Part shown: positions 39,133 to 50,340 of the stretch, one piece after another | Numbering within the stretch: the stretch's first letter is position 1 | How the letters are laid out: each line of letters opens with the position of its first letter | Assembly (NCBI GenBank): GCA_037013685.1 | Contig: CM072886.1 | Coordinates: forward strand, 91,624,422-91,688,421 | Source: Acridotheres tristis | Taxonomy: Eukaryota; Chordata; Aves; Passeriformes; Sturnidae | Direction of reading: 5' to 3' | DNA length: 64,000 nt | Translations under genes and position numbers: made by a program | The notes under the pieces: model-generated | Databases searched by the model: none | Seen by the model: the letters and a program-made list of their open reading frames with translations, nothing else | What the model was told of the DNA's origin: nothing

Positions 39133-39470
39133 GTTAGGCTCTGGGGACACGCAATAGCAGCCTTCCAGTACCTAAGGAGGGCCAACAAGACAGCTGGAGA
39201 GGGACTTTTTACAGGGACATATAGTGACAGGGCAAGCAGGAAGGGCTTTAAACCAAAAGAAGGGATATTTAGATTAGATATTGAGAGTGGTGAGGCACTG
39301 GAACAGGTTGCACAGGGAAACTGTGAGTGCTCCATCCCTGGAAGTGTTCAAGGCCAGGTTGGATGGGGCTCTGAGGAGCCTGGTCTAATGGAAAGTGTTC
39401 CTACCCATGGCACGGTGGGTGGAAATAGATGATCTGTAAAGCACCTTCCAAACCATCCTGTGATCCTATG
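39133..39470 (+). mobile_element. CR1 LINE 3'-end relic
   Basis: The sequence follows the avian CR1 3' region in order: AGCAGCCTTCCAGTA, then GGCACTGGAACAGGTTGC, then CCATCCCTGGAAGTGTTCAA, then GGCCAGGTTGGATGGGGCTC, then CTACCCATGGCA. It ends in CCTGTGATCCTATG, close to the CR1 terminal octamer repeat. Compared with the family as I recall it, about 20 bases appear missing between the AGATTAGATATT motif and GTGGTGAGGCAC. It is 5'-truncated and holds only non-coding 3' sequence, so it is inactive. Confidence 0.93.
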
Positions 39471-40249
39471 CTCTTGACCTGGCAATCAGCCACTTCTCTG
39501 TGGATATGGATCTTCTGCAACTCATATGTAAACTCTTTCACATCATGAAGATACTTTGGAAATCCTGCAGCATGTAAAATAGTGATAGAAATTTATGTTC
39601 AGTAACCTCAGACTTTCTTATGGTGTTTAATAGAAGGAAAGGCTAATGGGAGATTTGCCATTATACACAAAAGGTTTAGATACCTTACCTTCAATACCCT
39701 CAGTATCTTGAGGAGCATGAAGCATTTCTTTTTCTACCTGTGAGAACTGGTACATTACAAAACTTCTTAATACTTTATTTAATACCTCTGGGGAAAGCAG
39801 GTGGCAGTACTGAACAGCTTCACAAGCAGGAGGTCCATTAGCAGAGGTCATGACTCCACAGTACGCCCTTTCCACCACTGGCCTTTCTGTGTCAGCAGGT
39901 CAAAGTTTACAGGCATTTTGGGAGCCAAGGAAAAGAAGGATTGTTTTTTTCTTCACCGTCTCTCCTCTCAGGGGCCTACTGAAAGCTCATTTCTGACAGC
40001 ACTTACAACTCCTTTGGCCTTTTTGGCACAGGGATGTGCTGTCAGACGAGGCCTGGAGTTTGGATTCTCCTGCCTGTTCCTGGAAGAACAAAAACATGAG
40101 TGAAGACACTCTATCTGAAAGACTTGGGGAAGCACCAAGCCAAACAAAAATAATTGAGGACAGACTCACAAAGGCCCAAACCACACGCATTGTAATTCTG
40201 CTGGCCCAGCACACGGTATCTCATCACCACCTACTCTGTCTAAATTAAG
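39471..40249. other. Unique sequence between the CR1 relic and the CpG island
   Basis: No gene, RNA or repeat is recognised. The frame at 39801-40103 (100 codons) has no identifiable domain. GC rises toward the right as the CpG island begins. Confidence 0.55.
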
Positions 40250-40795
40250 CCATCTCCCCGCGAGGAGGTCTGACCCAGAAACGCGCGGGCACAGGCCGGA
40301 GTGTGCTGAGCTCGGCTCCTTATTCTGCCACTTCGGGTCCAAAGGAGGCTGCTCTGAGGAGCCAGGGCTGAGCAAGGAGAACTCTTCCCTCTCCCCGGCC
40401 TGCTGACACAAGGAAGAGCAGCCAATCTCCACGCGGGGTCCCCTGCCCGCAGCCGCCTAAAATGGAGCGCAAAGGCAGATGTCTTCCCCGGCAGCGCCCA
40501 GAGTTAGTTTAAGGCAAGTTCTGTCTCCCACCCTCATTTAACTCGCACGAGAAAGAAGCGAGCTGCTCTGCCGGGGCACTCGGAGAGCCCGGCAGCGGCC
40601 GTGCCGAGAGGGGGCCGAGGCCGTGTCCCCCTCACGGCCCCGCGGCTCGGGCGGCGCGAGCAGGGCGGGAGCGGCGGGGACAGTCCCGGCGGCGGCCACA
40701 CGGTGGCACCCGCGCCGCTCCGTGCGCGCCGGCACCGGCCGGGCAGCGGCACCGGGCCGAGCGGCGGGGAGCGAACGGCTTGGCTTGGCTTTGCC
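40250..40795. promoter_or_regulatory. CpG island, candidate promoter
   Basis: CpGs are frequent from about 40257 and extremely dense from 40540 to 40795, with runs such as CGGGCGGCGCGAGC and CCGGCGGCGGCC. This is the strongest CpG island in the window. In vertebrates such islands usually mark a promoter, often bidirectional. No TATA box is evident, and open frames across it on both strands have unrecognised arginine- and proline-rich products typical of GC-rich DNA. A transcript to the right would run at once into the pentanucleotide array; one to the left would enter unique sequence. G-runs at about 40656-40680 could form a G-quadruplex. Confidence 0.65.
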
Positions 40796-40808
40796 TTGTT
40801 CTGTGTCG

Positions 40809-40898
40809 TTTTATTTTATTTTATTTTATTTTATTTTATTTTATTTTATTTTATTTTATTTTATTTTATTTTATTTTATTTTATTTTATTTTATTTTA
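40809..40898. repeat. (TTTTA)18 microsatellite
   Basis: Eighteen perfect TTTTA units begin about a dozen bases past the right edge of the CpG island. They form the first block of a composite array. Confidence 0.96.
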
Positions 40899-41050
40899 GT
40901 CTAGTCTAGTCTAGTCTAGTCTAGTCTAGTCTAGTCTAGTCTAGTCTAGTCTATTTTATTTTAGTCTATTTTAGTCTATTTTAGTCTATTTTAGTCGATT
41001 TTATTTTAGTCAATTTTAGTCTACTTTGTTTTAGTCTATTTTATTCTATC
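40899..41050. repeat. (GTCTA)11 and mixed GTCTA/TTTTA block
   Basis: Eleven perfect GTCTA units (40899-40953) are followed by about 97 bases mixing GTCTA and TTTTA, partly as a ten-base GTCTATTTTA unit, with single-base variants such as GTCGA, GTCAA and GTCTACTTTG. It bridges the TTTTA and TTTCC blocks in the same register of five. Confidence 0.95.
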
Positions 41051-41375
41051 TTTCCTTTCCTTTCCTTTCCTTTCCTTTCCTTTCCTTTCCTTTCCTTTCC
41101 TTTCCTTTCCTTTCCTTTCCTTTCCTTTCCTTTCCTTTCCTTTCCTTTCCTTTCCTTTCCTTTCCTTTCCTTTCCTTTCCTTTCCTTTCCTTTCCTTTCC
41201 TTTCCTTTCCTTTCCTTTCCTTTCCTTTCCTTTCCTTTCCTTTCCTTTCCTTTCCTTTCCTTTCCTTTCCTTTCCTTTCCTTTCCTTTCCTTTCCTTTCC
41301 TTTCCTTTCCTTTCCTTTCCTTTCCTTTCCTTTCCTTTCCTTTCCTTTCCTTTCCTTTCCTTTCCTTTCCTTTCC
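41051..41375. repeat. (TTTCC)65 homopyrimidine array
   Basis: Sixty-five perfect TTTCC units run without a visible interruption over 325 bases, followed by T-rich sequence. The complement is pure purine (GGAAA). Such tracts can form triplexes, stall replication and vary greatly in length; the lack of interruptions suggests recent expansion. Confidence 0.97.
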
Positions 41376-41500
41376 TTTTGTAATATTTTAGTTTATTTTT
41401 TTCATGTGGTTTGGGTTTGTTTTGCTTGTTTTTTGCTTTTTGTTTTGTTTCGTTTGTTCTGTTTTATTTTGTTTTGTTTTTTTTTTTTTTTGCCTCAGGC
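41376..41500. repeat. T-rich low-complexity sequence
   Basis: Poly(T), GTTTT and TTGTT runs form the right shoulder of the pentanucleotide array, ending in a T-run before 41492. Confidence 0.8.
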
Positions 41501-41536
41501 CCAGTATGCCTCAGTCACGGCCAGAGCTTTCAGGGC

Positions 41537-41572
41537 TAGAAAGGTAAACCCGCCCCAGGAAAGGTAAACCAG
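41537..41572. repeat. Short direct duplication of GAAAGGTAAACC
   Basis: Two copies of GAAAGGTAAACC lie within about 36 bases, separated by CGCCCCAG. It is a local duplication of no known family. Confidence 0.7.
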
Positions 41573-41849
41573 AGGACAAACACGGGGTCTTTGGTGCCTG
41601 TGGGACAGTCACAAGGGGGAGAAGACACGGGTTCCTGCTGGTTAATAAAGTTTATTCACAACCTTAATTCTGGTTTATTAACTTTAGGTATAACAAGTTG
41701 TGCAGTAATTGTGGTTGTTAAGGGAGCACCAGGCAGTTTTTCCTAGAGGGTATCAAATTCTGTGTTATTATTATAGATGCATTAAATCTCCATTAAAAGG
41801 CTTTCTGTAAATGTTTCAAGGCTATGCCAGATAGAAGGGTACTTCATCT

Positions 41850-42480
41850 TGGTTTCCAAACGGGGTATTATCTATTTAAAAAACTTGCAATAACAGTTAC
41901 CTTATTTGTCTCCCATCAAAAAAATACGGTGCTTTACGAATGCCTTGTTTTTCGGGGAAAAGAAAGACATAAATCGAACTTCTGTGACTGCAGTATCAGT
42001 CATTAGTAAATCTGGGTTCAAATGTGCACTCTCTATAGAGCCTGGCCACAGTCTTTCACAGCCTAGCAAAATAAGGAAACTACAGGATGGAAACTCAATG
42101 AGCCTAACTATTCTGCTTCCTTTTATTTTTTCCTCCCCTTCGAATAAATCACACTCTTTTGAAGCTGCTGCTTTTCTTTTGCGGGCACAAACCCCTCATC
42201 TTTTAAAGTCTGTCTTTCAAGCTAATTGTTTCCACAGGCCAAGCAACTGGCAAAAGGCAGCTCCAGCCTATCTCTATATTGTCTCCCCAGGACTGTTTAT
42301 AAGAGAAATACACGTTTATACAATAGACGCCACTGTTTAAAGGCCAGCTAGTGAAGGAGTATTTTTAACGAGATTAGTTAATGGGTTTGTTCAGTGCCTC
42401 GAAGGAAGTGGTCGGTGCTGGCAGGGCAGAATTGCTGTGGTGGGGCCCTAAGCCAGCGGCAGGTATTGGATGGGCTCCCA
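41850..42480. promoter_or_regulatory. Candidate conserved non-coding element
   Basis: Repeat-free AT-rich DNA keeps many isolated CpGs (TTACGAATG, TTTCGGGG, AATCGAAC, CTTCGAAT, TTGCGGGC, ACACGTTT, GACGCC, AACGAG, CTCGAAG, GTCGGTG). It also has homeodomain or SOX-type words such as CATTAGTAAA, GCTAATTG, ACAATAG and GTTAATGG. The 144-codon frame at 41906-42340 has no recognised domain. It starts about 500 bases past the pentanucleotide array. Function is inferred from composition only. Confidence 0.35.
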
Positions 42481-44673
42481 AGGATTTCAGTGGTCTTTGA
42501 ATGAAGGACTCAGCGACAGATAGAAGAAGTTGAAAAGTGCAAGCGGCAGTGCGGAGAAATAAAATGGAGAGCAGCAGGACAGATGCAAGCGAAGAGCAGT
42601 GATGTGTGAGCCTCCGGAGGTGCTATTTATGTTTGCGAGGAAGGTCTGTGCTATTAAGTTTCAATTTGACAGTACATTTTAACAAACATTTTAGAGAAAT
42701 GTGTTTGCAGGAAAGATTAGAGATACCCAGATCTCTGACTGCAGTGAAGCATCAAGTGAAGCTCAGTGTCTTAAGGGAGACCTGGAAAACTTGAAATTAG
42801 GAAGAAAAAACAGATTGGGCAAGATTTTATGCTATTTTTGCAAAGGCAGCAGGGTGAATGATGTTGTTCCTGTGGGATTTCAGACTTATCTGAAACTGAA
42901 TCTACCTGAGTCTCATGTATGTTTTTCAACCTGCTTTTTGCATCCCAGGAATTCTCAATCCTTAAAAAAAAAAAATCATACTTTTATATTTAGTGATGTC
43001 TGACTAGATGGTTTAGAATCCAACTCCATCACTCTCCTGGCAGTGGTTTTCATTCCTGTTGTTGAGGCCAATGTTCTCCTTGTGCTCTCAAAGCCAATAT
43101 GATTACTCACCCAAGTAGGACCTAAATATGTGAATCAGCATGGTAAAATGCGTCCCTGCGTCTGTAAATGGAAAACGTTTTCTCCAATAGGCAGGGCTCT
43201 GTGTCTGGTTTAGCTCTCAGCTCCATTAATATGTCCATTACTTAAATTAGTGAGATAGCAGGCCTGCCCTAGAGTAACAACTTCCCCGCTATCCCATTGC
43301 AGGAGGCCTCAATGTCTTGGTTTCTTCCCCCCATATTCAGCAGCGTGTGCAATGTGGGATAATGCTGCTGGTGCTACAGCCAGGACTTATTTCCAAGGAG
43401 CAGGATTTTCTAAATGTGTCCACTAGATAGCACAATAAACTTCCTTCTTTTTCTGTTGAAAAACTTTTTCTCCCACCCAAAGAGCCATTAGCCCTTCAGT
43501 CTCAGAGTAATGGTGCTTCAGCAGGAGATCAAAGTTTTCAGATAAGTGTTCCTTTACACAATGTTACTGACACTCCACTTTGTAAACAGGCTCCTTTTTT
43601 ATGGTTAAGAAGGACATATAAACATGCCAAGTGAGATGGATAGACTGCCACTTTTTCTTTTTCTTTTTCTCTTTGTATTTGCGTGTGTGTTAACTGCTCA
43701 ATGAGTATCATGGTTGGGTTGCACTGATACCGTTGAATGTGGTCTGTCTTTTGTGTAAACAGAGAGAGAAAAGAGAAGGGCAGGAAGGAATCCCAAGTTT
43801 AAATTTCTTACTGGAGTCGCTGTAGCACCAGTCCCGCTTTCTGCCACCATTGATGAGGAAACAGTCGTGTGTCCTTCTGAAAGACTACAGAGACATTAGC
43901 ACTCAAACCCATGTGCTTGTATGCCTGCTTGTATGGACGTGTTAGGCACAGGTTCTGCTTTAGGACCTCAGATGAGTAGTGTAAAACCTAAAAATTAGGT
44001 TTCTGCCTCAGTTGAGGTTTCTGCCTCTGTTGAGGTTTCCAGACTACTTCAAGTCCCCTTTAGTTTGAAACAAAGAAGAGCATGAGTCCCCTCTAAAGGC
44101 CTTTGAGAAAAAGCTTAAGTCTCCCATAATGGACCTTATAGAGAGAATGGTCCCTGCTGTAAGGCAAGTCAGCATGTCTCCATACCCAAGGGAGGACCAG
44201 CAAGAAAAACTGGTAGGAAACCCAGGAGGTGGATGGGAATGTTCCAGGTGAAGCAGGGTGAATACCTCCTGTAAAAGGCATTGTGCAAGATATATTTTAT
44301 TCAGTGACAAAACCTGAATACAAATTGGCTTTTTGACTCAATTTAAAATTAAGTGAAATCCGCAACTGACATGCCCCCATTCTTGCTCCTTGGGGCAATA
44401 GGAGCTTGCAAATGTAGATTCAGCTTTTTTAGTCAGAGAAAAACAGGTACTGTGGCCTCTGCTCATGTCTTGTCTTCTAGGAATCTAATCAGTACCTTCT
44501 CTTGTAGCTTGGTTAGCTGCTATGCTTCAGATAGTAACTGACCAAGATGCATGTTCTCCGTCACGCATTGCCAAATGCCATATATAAGTTATTAAAAGAG
44601 GAAAATAAAACCACTCCACAACCGGCAGGCTTCTTTGGAGCCTCCCAATGAGACTGCTGCCTTTCTACCCAAA
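42481..44673. other. Unique non-coding sequence
   Basis: No gene or repeat family is recognised. At 43140-43290 there is a TAAT-rich stretch (CCATTAATATGTCCATTAC, AAATTAGTG) that could be regulatory. A local 18-base duplication lies at 43998-44040. Confidence 0.5.
43998..44040. repeat. 18-bp tandem repeat, 2.4 copies
   Basis: GGTTTCTGCCTCAGTTGA at 43998 is followed by a copy with one A-to-T change at 44016 and a partial third copy at 44034. It looks like a recent local slippage or duplication event. Confidence 0.9.
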
Positions 44674-44740
44674 CTACAAGCTCCTTGGGGCAAGGACCAG
44701 GACTGTATGGCAGCCATAAGCAGTGCCATTGCAGTGTGAT
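44674..44740 (+). mobile_element. Possible ancient MIR/L3-type relic
   Basis: CTACAAGCTCCTTGGGGCAA followed by GGAC resembles the AAGCTC(C/T)TTGGGGCAGGGAC motif of ancient amniote retroposon 3' regions. The part to the right is too diverged to align by eye. The core match of about 24 bases is suggestive but short. Confidence 0.35.
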
Positions 44741-45133
44741 CTCCCAGCACATACATGGAAGGTGCCAAGCATCTTCTTGTACCTCACCTTTCAAACCAGG
44801 GGGCTGAGATTTCTGGATCCCTGTCTTAAGAAGGTGGTGACAGGGCCCATCTTGTCTTTCACGTTTCAGAGCTAACTATAGGAGTGTAACGCATGCCTTT
44901 TAAAACAGGTGGCACAAGGGATTTCCCGTGACAATCTTTCAAACTAAAGCAAAAACCCTCTGTTCACGGGTTGAAAACACTCTTAATCACTGCGCACAGA
45001 CTCCCTCTGACATGAATCTGCTCCAGCTCTCCTGATTAGACATCCCTGAGGGTTATTGTTACAGCAGTTGAATCTAGAAACCACTGCTATGGGCTTGGGC
45101 ATCAGTCTTCTCTCCATTTTAGAAATATAGGCA

Positions 45134-45178
45134 AAACCAAACCAAACCAAACCAAACCAAACCAAACCAAACCAAACC
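45134..45178. repeat. (AAACC)9 microsatellite
   Basis: Nine perfect AAACC units. This is a third pentanucleotide repeat type in the window, unrelated in sequence to the large array at 40809-41375. Confidence 0.95.
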
Positions 45179-48100
45179 GAAAGATGAGAAAGAAATGGTG
45201 AATATAAACAGACCTTTTACCTTGCCATGCTTTGGGGATCCCAAGGTGAAAGTGAGACAGTAGTGGGCAGGGGGGCTTGGCTCAGGGAGGCTTAGTCACT
45301 GCTCTGGTCTTGTAACAATCCCAGGGCAGAGAGTGCTGCAGAGAGACGTGAAGGAGAGCTCTGGAGCAATCTGCAGGTGACTGTGGAGAAATCTACCCTG
45401 AAGAGCCCTGTGGGTGTTATTTCAGATGCATCTTTACAACACAGTATTTCTTACTTTTCCATAATTTTTAAGGTAAATATTTGCCTATTTCCTTTAAGCT
45501 GGAAGAACAGTGGTATTGCAAACCCATCCGAAAGCCTCCTACAAACCTGTTTTCTTCTTTTGTTTTTCCTACTCTTTTGTAGCCACAGGCAAGACTGCCT
45601 CAAATCTCATCTTTTAAGTGCTACAACCGATCCATTAAATGTCTTCTCATGAACATTTTTTTCAGCTCCGAGGAGTAGAGTTGCTGAGTGAGAAAGGCAT
45701 GAGCTGGGCTCTTGCTGCTGGGACTTCCTCCAGACCAGCTTGCAGTCCTAAGAAAAATGAGTTGGATGGTCTCAGCTCTGTCCCCAATGAGCAGCAGCAG
45801 TAGATCACTTTGCAAAAATGAGCCACGCGTAATTTGGCACCATTGACAGAAGACTCACTCGCAGCAGCTCAGGGCCTTGCAGGCTTGAGATAATGTGCTG
45901 CTAAAATCACCTCTTGACCCTAACCCAGGAGGTTCCTCCAGGTCACTAGGGAAGAGGGGGGTAGCAGGCCACTGTGAGATACCTTGATAAATGTACAAGC
46001 CCCTACATGTCAGCCTGGCACGCCTGCACCAGTGTGAGCTGCTCTGTTTATCACAGGAAGAAGAATATGTTTCCTGGGTTGTGTTAGAGGACTCCAGACT
46101 TCTCATTTCAGCTCCTCCTTTTTCCCCTCCAGTGCAGTGAGCCCACTGAAGTGAACTGGTGGCCCTGACGGAGTGCAGAAGTGGGCTGCATGCATCTCTT
46201 GTGTTGGAACTGGCAGAGAAAATCGGACACTGGGACAAACAACCATAAATCAGGACTGTCCTGATTAAATCAGGCATGGCTGGCAAGTAAGTTATTAGCC
46301 GCCTGTGAAACTAATTGTGATACTGATACACTCAATTTTGCTGTGTCTTTCAAACACCGGTTGTGATGGGAAACAGCTGTTAGAACCTCACCCCCCCCAA
46401 AAGAAAAGAAAGGGAGAGAAAGGAAAGAAAAAAGAGAGCAGGCTTACGATTCAGAATCATAATAAAGTCTGTCTTCTCTATTCCCTTGCACAAAAGCTCT
46501 TATATTCTTCTATTCTCCTCTAGACAATTACTCCCAGCAGGCAGGGTCACTTAGGATGAGCACTATTGCATTTAAAGTTCATCTACTGAAGGGGGGAAAA
46601 AGGCAGAGAAATAAGAAAAAGAAGAAAAAAAATCTTCCCATTAATGTGTGAAAAAATGGCAGATTTAAAATGGGTTAGAAATTCAGGTTAAAGCAAAAAA
46701 AAAATTGTCACATGACATCGGCAGGAAAAAAGATTTTATTCAGAGGTATTGTTTGACTGAAAACTTCCTTCACAATAACACCAATGCCAGGATAAAAACC
46801 CCAGTGTTTATTTGATGCCTGTATGGGGCAACTGTTATGAGCAGCTAGAAAAAGAGGATGTTTTGAAATATGTCAGAAGGAGAAAGGGCCTAATCCTGCT
46901 TTGGTGGAAGCTGATGTTGAGCCCTCCACCAACTCCATGCTGCACTGGACACAGAGGGCTGGGCAGGAGCTGGGAATGTGACCCCCTGTGTGGGCTGCAG
47001 TGAGAGCAGTGTGTGGTTTGGCCAGCTAAAACCTATCGCTGTCAGGAGTTTGCTCAGTCACTCAAGCCAGGGGAAGGTGTAATGCTGTAGTAGTTGCCAT
47101 GGTTTAAGGATAGGAGCTGAGCAGGGTTTGTGGAGAGGTTGTTACTGGACTGAGAAAAACCAGATTTTGAGTGTACAGACCATTCTTCAGGTCTGAAAAG
47201 GAATCAGCAAAGCCTAGTTTGAAATCTGTTGCTTGGCTTAGCCTCAAGGAAGATTTTTGAGACCCAAACTCTGTTTCTTTTCCCCCAGAAATATTTAGGC
47301 TAGCATAAAGTGTTACCTCTCCTTGTACCCTTCTAACTGCCATGATGACTACTCACATCTGAAAAACACGTCCCATGAGGCAGAACGTATCTGCATATGC
47401 AATGTGTGGAATTTTAAGATGAAGTTCCCTCATCAGAATCTTAATTCTTGATGATTTTGTGCTTTGGCTGAAGCCCCTGCAATAGGCCACTCTTTCTTGG
47501 AGATTAGACTCTTCCAGCACTTGGTTTGAATCCCTGTAGCCTCAGATACTTTATACCTCCTATTTTAGCTTTTTGCCACTTTTTCTTGTCTTGTATCTGT
47601 CTAGTCTGTCTTTCTACTGCTGTTCATTTTTTCCCCAAGTTATATTTTAGCTATAAAAGTGGAGAGAAAATGACATGCATTAGCTAATAACAATATGACT
47701 GCACCATGAGTTTGGGAGAGATGGAAGGAAAAAACAAATCATTCATGTTTCAAGAATCAAACCCCATCCTCTCAGCTTCCACAGTAATATCTCTGGCTTC
47801 CTGTTTGCAAACCAGAAATGTTTATTTACAGCGTCTTTCTAGACAGCTTTTCAATGTATAATGCTCATGTCATTACATAATGGGTCATAAATGATGTTGG
47901 TTGTCATAGAAAAACACAAAGTCATCAAATATTTTCTTGGGTTTTTTGTTTGCCTTTTGTGGCAGGATTCAGAGTTGTCTGCAGTTGGGAAAAAGGTAAA
48001 TCATCATCTTTCCAGTAATTCCAGCCCTGGTGTATTCAGCCTGTCAGGAGTTTATGAGTGAGGTGATCCTGATGCTGAACATACTGGTTGTATTTTTTCT

Positions 48101-48608
48101 CAGTGGCCCTGCTGTTTTAGGCAGCTCATCAGCTGTGTGCCCTGAGAAAGCCAGGCAAAGGTTTGCTGGTCCATGGTTTTGTGAGCAGAATTGGAACACT
48201 ACAATCGAAATATGAAATACAACACCCTCGACCAATTTTTTTTCATATACAAGGCTACGTACTGAATCAGATCTTAGAAGTTCCTACTATAACCCACAAC
48301 AATGGTTGAAGGTGTTTGCGCATTTTTCTGATCTGAACTGTAGGGACATTATATGAGTGCAATTTTTTTTTCAGTGTTGAGATGAAGCTGCCTGGTCTAG
48401 TTTTCCTTACCTGTAACTATTGTGGGGACCAGAGAGATGTACATAATATGCCCAGAGGATGCAGTCCTTATTCCTGAAACTAAGACCTGGCTTCTCATAG
48501 ACTTTGAGCTCTGATGAATCCCCATACCCTCTCTTTGTAGGGGCTTCAACTGGCAGCATTAAAAATTGTTCCTTTTCTCAGAAACTTGTGAGGAGAAAGA
48601 AAGGAGCC

Positions 48609-48632
48609 TTTAACCCAGGGTACTGGGTTAAA
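48609..48632. repeat. Perfect inverted repeat (10-bp arms, 4-base loop)
   Basis: TTTAACCCAG (48609-48618) and CTGGGTTAAA (48623-48632) are exact reverse complements around GGTA. It could fold as a small hairpin or result from a short template switch. Confidence 0.85.
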
Positions 48633-50318
48633 ATTTTGCCTGTGCTTACAACAGTGTGTATTGGATATAATTCCCCTGAAGCTGGTGGTGAAGCTGCTAT
48701 TCTTCCCTCTGGACAAATCAATTCCTATCTCTAAAAATAAGTGAATTAGAAAAGAAGTAAAGCTACCATTTATAAAATAAATGTGTTTATTTGGTAAAAA
48801 TTGTATCCTGTGTATTAACCTTATTGATACCAGCTCTACCTAAATTCTTCTTGATCTTATTAAGGAAAAGGCAAAAAGATTTTGCATACTTTGGCTAAAT
48901 CAGGAGACCTTTTTATTCTCTTTGCCACGATAATGACAAATAAACCACTATCAGGATAAAAGGCATTGACAGAATACATCCATACAGAAGACACACAAAA
49001 CTTTCCACTTTTCACTTTTTTTTTTTACTATTTGGAAGGGCATTGAGAGTAATTTCTGAGCTGCCTGAAATAGATGAGCCTCCTGAATCAGAAATGAAAC
49101 TCCATTAATGTCAGACAATCTCCATCTTTTGTACATGCCACCTAGAGAGCTTATGGGTACCTATACAGAAAGATGAGGGTTTCATGACTAATTCTTATCA
49201 GCATCAGAGGTTATTTTCTGTGATCCTCTGCATCAATGCACAGTAGGGTGTTGGTGAGCATCCCATAAAATTTCTAGCCACACACAAGGAAATGCTGAAC
49301 TAATAAACTGTTCTTTTAGTGAATTGCAGAGACCAAAGGCTTTATCTTCCACTCTGAGGGAATATACAGCTGTCACAAGTAATATTGCTGGAAAAGTTTT
49401 CAGTTACTATGCAAGGTCAGATTACCTGCATCTTTTGTTATCTAGGTGGGTGATGAAAAGTCATTGAGATCTATCAAAAGTTCAGTTCAGCGAGGTGGCT
49501 AAGCAGGTAGTTGGCTTTGCTGGGACTCTGTGCCTGCACTCAGCCAGCCGTGGGCTTTAGCAGGCTGCTGAATTTGAAACAGAATTACAAGTAAAGTTCT
49601 TGAATGCTGTCTTGGAACTTAGACACTCACACTTGTAACCAGAAATTGTAAATTATGTCAGTATTATGCACAAGAGTAGGCTATGTGTGTTTTGGTGTGA
49701 AAGGAGAAAAACAATGTGTGTAGAAGAGTGGTAGAAGCAAACGCTCTTCTGCATCACTGTGTGCATTTTGCATGTGTACGTTGCATTTGCGTACTGTCTG
49801 AAGAAGCCTTCAGAGACCTACATTGCATGAAACCACTACCCATGCTCTATGATGAATTTTTATCGCATAGCTTCCACTGTGCTAGGAAAAAAAACAAATA
49901 AGTCTAAAAGTACTAGCCCTCCTATGAGTTCCAAACACAGTTCTCATTTCAGGATCCTGGCATGCACTTGTAAAACATTTAAATATCTATCAGTGGATAA
50001 GAAAATCAATATACTTGTGAGGTGACTAAGTAACAAAATATATTAGAATTGATGTTACAATTAGGAAAAAAAGAAATAAATTGTTTTTCTGCTCATTAAT
50101 ATTTGGATAAATATTTATGAATGTATAAGGCAAGCAAGCACTGCCAACACTAGATCTTTATTATGCCAGGCATGGGAATAATTCAAACATTTAGCAGCTT
50201 CAGGTTGAACTTAACCCCACTGGCTGTTCAGCTGAATTTGATCTGGCCCCAGGAAGACGTTGCTTTGGAGGTGGTTAGATTGTATGGTTTCTGTGCAGTT
50301 TTTGTTTGGAAGAAAAGG

Positions 50319-50340
50319 AGGTAACAGGCAGGTAACAGGC
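50319..50340. repeat. 11-bp perfect tandem duplication
   Basis: AGGTAACAGGC occurs twice back to back. Confidence 0.9.

Noticed and set aside
40534..40909. Proline- and arginine-rich frames across the CpG island running into FILFY repeats
   Set aside because: The tail is a translation of the TTTTA array and the head of GC-rich DNA, so this is an artefact.
42995..43030. CR1-like GACTAGATGG with a following CCAACTCC
   Set aside because: The match is brief and the expected terminal sequence is absent.
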